A stretch of 64,000 nucleotides of DNA from Marininema mesophilum (GTDB lineage: Bacteria; Bacillota; Bacilli; Thermoactinomycetales; DSM-45169), in assembly GCF_900106775.1 (NCBI RefSeq), contig NZ_FNNQ01000001.1, positions 124,001 through 188,000 of the forward strand, read 5' to 3'. How positions within the stretch are numbered: the first letter of the stretch is position 1; each line of letters opens with the position of its first letter. The notes beneath the pieces are model-generated. The model searched no databases. It had not been told where the DNA came from and worked only from the letters and a program-made list of their open reading frames with translations. The position numbers and the translations under genes were made by a program. Below are positions 62,101 to 64,000 of this stretch, in pieces.

Positions 62101-63353
62101 CGGGGATAGATCCCTTCTGTCCTCCACTCGGAAAGCTCTCTATTTAGATAAACAGGACTATCTACGAAATCGATTTTAGGATTGAGGTTATTAAAATGAA
62201 GACTAGGCGGCAACTGTTTGTGTTTTAGCGACAGAATCGTTTTGATTAGCCCTGTAACGCCAGCCGCTGTATCTAAATGTCCGACGTTGCTCTTGACTGA
62301 GCCAATACCGCAGAATGCTTTTCGCTTTGTATCCGAAAAAGCGCGCTTAATCGCCTCAAATTCAATCGTATCTCCCAGCGCTGTCGCGGTTCCATGGGTT
62401 TCGATGTAGGAAATGCTCTCTGGTTCAATTTCAGCAAAGCCATGTGCTGCCCTGATCACCTCAGCCTGACCCTCGACACTTGGCGCGGTATACCCCACCT
62501 TGCGCTCCCCATCGTTATTAGCAGCGGAACCCTTGATAATCGCATGGATGGTATCCCCGTCTTCTAGGGCATCTTCTAAGCGCTTGAGCACAACGATTCC
62601 CGCCCCATCACTAAACACAGCTCCCTTGGCAGCAGCATCAAAAGCGCGCACCTTTCCATCAGGCGATGACGTCATGCCCTCTTCGTAGAGATAACCCTCC
62701 TTCGTCGGGTAAGAGACCCGTACCCCCCCTGCCACAGCAATCGAACACTCACCCGTCAACAGAGCACGACTAGCGAGGTGAACACTGAGCAACGAGGTAG
62801 AACACGCCGTATACAGTGTAAAGGATGGACCTTTTAATCCAAGCTTGTAGGAAGTTAGCGTGGATAACGCATCCTTGTAACACAGGGTCCCTGCTTCTGA
62901 AAACTCGGCTGCACTACTGCTACCGAGGAGCGGACTCTGTTTCATCCAATTAAAATTGGTTGCAGCACCAACATAAAGGCCGATGAGACCCGGATACGAC
63001 TTAGGATCGTATCCCGCCATCTCAAGTCCCTCCCAGACGATCTCTTGCAGGATGCGAATCTGCGGGTCGGTAATCTCCGCTTCTCGAGGTGAGTAGGAGA
63101 AGAAGGAAGCATCAAACTTTTCGACATCTTCGATATAACCCTTCGCCTTCACATAGTTAGAGTGCTGAACCAAGTCGGGATCGACACCCGCCTCGATCAG
63201 CTCTTCTTCACTAAAATGCGCTATCGATTCAACACCTTGTTTGAGGTTTTCCCAAAAATCGTCGATATGATTTGCTCCTGGAAATCGACCACCCATCCCA
63301 ATCACGGCAATTTCCAGACCTGTTTTCTCGTTGTCATCCAGGCTGCGTGTCAA
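53196..63353 (-). CDS. Hybrid type I polyketide synthase with terminal condensation domain
   Basis: 3385 residues. Order: KS1 (about 14-440, Cys184 in TACSTS), degenerate AT (GFGVAE, Gly617 at the Ser site, about 90 residues missing), KR1 (TGGLGGIG near 1049), ACP1 (Ser1367), KS2 (about 1426-1850, Cys1596), intact AT2 (GYSFGEY, Ser2042; GAAHS specificity loop), KR2 (near 2574), ACP2 (GGDSL, Ser2888), C (HHIVTDG, His3068-3069). There is no DH, ER or MT, so each extension should leave a beta-hydroxyl. The final C domain joins the chain to the amino acid on NRPS PCP1. The TTG start at 63353 follows GGGAGGG; the upstream PKS ends 12 bp away. Confidence 0.94.
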   Translation of the reverse strand: MTRSLDDNEKTGLEIAVIGMGGRFPGANHIDDFWENLKQGVESIAHFSEEELIEAGVDPDLVQHSNYVKAKGYIEDVEKFDASFFSYSPREAEITDPQIRILQEIVWEGLEMAGYDPKSYPGLIGLYVGAATNFNWMKQSPLLGSSSAAEFSEAGTLCYKDALSTLTSYKLGLKGPSFTLYTACSTSLLSVHLASRALLTGECSIAVAGGVRVSYPTKEGYLYEEGMTSSPDGKVRAFDAAAKGAVFSDGAGIVVLKRLEDALEDGDTIHAIIKGSAANNDGERKVGYTAPSVEGQAEVIRAAHGFAEIEPESISYIETHGTATALGDTIEFEAIKRAFSDTKRKAFCGIGSVKSNVGHLDTAAGVTGLIKTILSLKHKQLPPSLHFNNLNPKIDFVDSPVYLNRELSEWRTEGIYPRRAGVSAFGFGGTNVHVVLEECPKLTSELPSTDRHLLVLSARSEYALAQMAENLATHCEQHPEISLADLAYTLQIGRREFPVRRSLVVKDTADAIRQLRQSSLPTPIHTEKRPVVYLLPDNAKEAVKLALALADGDGQFPRELEEVLERASSQMGFNLTEAILSQSWPAATEEAIVVAIGVALSTFLHKILPAASLVGFGVAELAAAAVAGVFELEDALTLATTRQQATLERHVKKISYNPPKIRFLSNVTGDWITAKLAMDPLYWAKVAVAPPAHEVGMEEVHKLLNNNHLCLHMLELPAKIESEWASEKLIPLTADLSSILGCCWEKGAVVKWEALYEGERRLRIPLPTYPFEKRRYWLEPKAQDAIKQHANVLEKRPDIADWFYRPIWGSKPFPANLSGKDQQPSLNWLLFVDKEGVGQRVAEGLQAGGHRVITVACKSAFAVAGEMAYAVDATKEEDYHSLFDELRKRELLPDRIVHLWNVSQEDQGLAFLETGFYSMIHLAKALSVQNIIHPLEVSVVTNQLQKVCGDESVCAEKQPLLAPVKILPQEYPNVRCRSVDIELTDLEWTVSHLLAELQREIADTVLAYRGDQQFISTFELLPKEEIQAAINLEPQEVAPRLRERSVYLITGGLGGIGLKLAEYLARSVKAKLVLIGRHGLPERSEWEQVLATHGNDDRLAIRIRAVLTLEQLGAEVLVLGADVADSTEMRAALLQAEERFGAVQGVIHAAGVLRVRSAQCVMATITREDCEEQFRPKLHGLMVLEELLGDRELDFCLFVSSLSPILGGLGFVAYAGANLYMDGVADRLSNRVNNRWVSVNWGDWQYTGEAYDKPMLGETLERLELTAEEGIKTFQCVLALSNIHRVIISAGDMFSRYDQWITMESQRQQQSLPSGKPQQGNNQRNRMTIGSSNLVEIEASIVDIWQEFYRVDHVEVTHNFFDLGATSLDIIQIHGKLINRLERHIPIDVMFEHATIRALATYLSGGEEVSSQVTHRRYSPGSVTGDIAIVGIAGRFPGAQNIGEYWDNLTAGMESIRFFSNEELLEAGVPEADVTQPNYVKAKGYLEGVDRFDAAFFDYTPQDAVLMDPQLRIFHEVAWDALEHAGYEGETYPGRVGVYAGASPNLYWQVLSTLAESSEPSGQFLTSLLNDKDSLTTQISYRFNLKGPSTNIFTGCSTSLVAIHTASQALLNGHCEMALAGGVTLALPDKSGYIYQEGMLFSADGHCKPFDEKANGMLFGDGVGVVVLKRLDDALADGDTIHGVIKGSAINNDGSNKIGYTAPSVEGQVDVIQSAHVAAGIDPDTISYIETHGTATKLGDTIEVKALGDVFGGREKQSLPIGSVKSNVGHLNAASGVAGLVKTVLAMQHRQLPASLNFDEPNKAIDFANSPFYVNTKLKDWDESDGVLRAGVSSFGIGGTNAHVVLEEAPDLPPTSPSRPYQVLLLSAKTEKALERMTANLGQFLEENPEINLADTAYTLQVGRKEFTYRRALLASSAREAAEWLQEKESRRIHHHHVKEKNPKIAFLFAGNGSQYSHMGRDLYTNEPIFQKEMDKCFAILHRLTGQDFKAVVFPREEDREVAKQKLLKMEYCQPLILSFEYALAALLQHWGIAPSALLGYSFGEYVAACLAGVFTLEEALNLIVIRGRLMSSLPGGGMLSVPLEEETLLPMLEEFYEQGGGPLSLSIVNGPSCIVAGSPGTIQEFEKWLRSKRLLSMRVTIEGAAHSHLLEPIMEQFAEHVRRINFKPPISPYISCITGTWITKEQAVDPDYWVRHMRETVRFDRSIETLKREGIGVFIEIGPGRDLSVMVQRSLDRKENAPRLFNTTRPEQTTLTDDQYLLNQMAQLWTVGVSIDWKRFYEGEKRRRIPLPSYSFEPVSHKLQGNPFDIGSQLQATKPKRTGKNTNLDEWFYVPQWTSTLSPQLVSVGKERWLIFADRCGLGDGIATHLRETADVTVVYPGDHYSKQDHKKYQINPAEAADYASLLKDTGIPTRILHLWGVTKSPRKRSPERVAKMQEVGFYALFHLAKAFSTQQVIDPITLCVITNGVQSVTGEEELVPEKAPLLGTSIVLPQEYAYFNCLSIDVSLPQRGSQQERRLIKQLIAEAMVDRVEDKAIAYRGMTRFVQSYTPLKMGKADETELPLKRGGVYLITGGLGGIALILARHLVKQTQGTIVLTSRSGLPQRDEWNQHLSAATANAAKIRQVLELEELGGRIDVQAVDVSDREGMEGLVADIETRFGELNGVIHAAGIIGGDTYNLVRELTREDCEAHFTSKVYGLLVLEEVLRGKKLDFCLLMSSISAVLGGLGYLPYAASNLYMDAFVTYYNREAELPWLSVNWSDWKYWEEEDKDMQIGAAVHELSMTPEEGIDMFNRVLTWRQGDLLVHSPGDLQARIDEWVHLKSLREEEDEVLEGTESFHSRPNLLTEFIHPRTRTEEKLCSIWQRAFRVQQIGVRDDFLELGGDSLKAITIVSRIHKELNVEVSVAEMFNLSTIEGLANHIEGTEESQYNAIMPAPEKEYYELSSLQKRFYILHRLHPDSTSYNDTSVILLEGSIDTNRLEEGFQNLVQHHEIFRTTIEMVGDVPKQRIHPHAEVEVAYFTAVESEVDGIIHQFVRPFDFNQPPYLRIALIRLVEERHILVIDLHHIVTDGVSYDIFVRDFLTLYAGGELIPLRLQYKDYAEWQNSEQEKNAMSRHREYWIDQFQDEIPVLQLPLDFPRPETQNFTGNTCHFTLGAELTQKIRKLAIQEETTLFTVLLASYYVTLGKYSNQDDIVIGTPVTGRPHADLQNIIGGFINMLALRNSPQEDKPLQLFLQEVRDHALEAFEHQKYPYEDLILELGLQGNLSRNPLFDAVFVLQNMDTEKMEVDGLSVSSYDYDHQRAQFDLLLRANEGDDSIEMALEYADALFRRESMDKFCHRFIEVLEQITSHVDIPIREIKVKHQLKELQSVNSATDFDDFNF

Positions 63354-63365
63354 CGGATTCCCTCC

Positions 63366-64000
63366 CTACTGTCGTTTATTCAATCGGGCCAATGTATTTT
63401 TCATCACGGTTTTCGCTATACCTAGCTCTTCACGTGGCTGTGCTTCTTCAGTCGCCCCAGGTTGGCTCAGGTATTTCGCGAGGGTATGAATCGACGAATA
63501 TTCATAGAGGGTAACCACAGGCAGATCGTATTGGAACAAATCCTTTAGTTTGGCGTTAACCCGGACAAGATCGAGTGAGCTCATCCCTAGATCAAAGAAA
63601 TTATCGTGAATACCCACCTGTTCATACCCAAACATGCCCTGTAACAATTCACTTAACTGTTGTTCGATCTCATTGGACGGAGCGACAAAGTCCACTAACC
63701 GATCAGAACGCTGTTGTTTTGCTTTATTTTTGCCCCCTTGATCCAATAGCTCCGTGTAGTACCTCATCCCATCGGTCAATTTCCAATGCAGATCAACCGG
63801 GGATGCCACTACCTGAGGATGGTTGTGGCTGATAATGCGATGGAATACCTCAACCCCTTCCTGGGCGGTTACCCCATCCTCCAGCACACTTTCAACATCT
63901 GTGTTCAATTGCTTCGCCCACACCTTTGCCGATTGCAAGGACATACCGACCTCCTGCCAATCCGGCCAATTGATGGACACCGTATATACTCCATCACGCA
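63366..64000 (-). CDS. C-terminal end of an upstream type I PKS (KR end and ACP), truncated by the window edge
   Basis: The reading frame is open to the right edge, so the N-terminus lies outside. Visible residues begin with the KR tail YTVSINWPDWQEVGMS, then a linker of about 60 residues. An ACP follows (VGIHDNFFDLGMSSLDLVRV, phosphopantetheine Ser in MSSL). It ends ARLNKRQ, 12 bp before the next PKS start. An internal GTG at 63980 is not a start: the KR motif continues upstream of it. This proves the cluster extends beyond 64 kb. Confidence 0.9.
   Translation of the reverse strand, partial: RDGVYTVSINWPDWQEVGMSLQSAKVWAKQLNTDVESVLEDGVTAQEGVEVFHRIISHNHPQVVASPVDLHWKLTDGMRYYTELLDQGGKNKAKQQRSDRLVDFVAPSNEIEQQLSELLQGMFGYEQVGIHDNFFDLGMSSLDLVRVNAKLKDLFQYDLPVVTLYEYSSIHTLAKYLSQPGATEEAQPREELGIAKTVMKNTLARLNKRQ

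Noticed and set aside
42754..64000. Zwittermicin-type cluster
   Set aside because: The FkbH-like gene is shared, but the aminomalonyl/hydroxymalonyl dehydrogenase and free ACP genes are absent from the window and the module order does not match what I recall.
1..64000. CRISPR arrays, rRNA or tRNA genes, intact insertion sequences or prophage
   Set aside because: No direct-repeat/spacer array, cloverleaf sequence, rRNA signature or intact transposase was seen on either strand.

Overview
This window is chromosomal DNA of mid GC content from an endospore-forming, Gram-positive Firmicute. The evidence is a three-gene Ger germinant receptor operon, RemA, a Bacillus-type order of housekeeping genes, GlpP-type antitermination leaders, CcpA- and Fur-type operators, and a bacterial nitric oxide synthase. 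My best guess is a Bacillales relative of the Thermoactinomycetaceae type, but the sequence alone does not fix the genus.

Left part (1-7.1 kb): a minus-strand housekeeping block reading yicC, remA, gmk, rpoZ, coaBC, priA, def, fmt (fmt runs off the left edge). Its usual Bacillus neighbours, the Ca2+ P-type ATPase and rqcH, appear at 33.3-38.2 kb, so about 26 kb of other genes lies in between. That interval holds an amino acid permease, the glycerol operon glpF-glpK-glpP-glpD, a ROK regulator divergent from phosphoglucomutase, pgi, mtnN-luxS, a Fur-boxed feoA-feoB-Cys-rich protein operon, a gerABC operon, a decayed tyrosine recombinase, a small secreted protein, nos, ilvA, dapF and an FG-GAP/HYR repeat protein.

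Middle (36-42.7 kb): rqcH, two small membrane proteins, a propeller-like protein of unknown role and an FdhF/YdeP-type molybdopterin oxidoreductase.

Right part (42.75-64 kb): a minus-strand hybrid polyketide/nonribosomal peptide operon that enters from beyond the right edge. In transcription order it has the end of a PKS (KR-ACP), a 3385-residue PKS (KS-ATdegenerate-KR-ACP-KS-AT-KR-ACP-C), an 1897-residue NRPS (half C-A-PCP-C-A-PCP), an SsuD-like flavin monooxygenase, an FkbH-like HAD/GNAT protein, an unrecognised 187-residue beta-rich protein, a BtrH-N-like protein and an ornithine-carbamoyltransferase homologue whose ornithine-binding motifs are altered. No thioesterase or terminal reductase is visible. 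The acyl chain would be reduced to beta-hydroxy at each PKS step, condensed with two amino acids, and then oxidised, carbamoylated and released by unusual trans enzymes. I could not match this gene set to a characterised pathway, and it is the most likely new system in the window.

Within the window the glycerol genes show a well-resolved control architecture: promoter, perfect cre, and a conserved motif followed by a leader terminator. The leader is repeated upstream of glpP-glpD.
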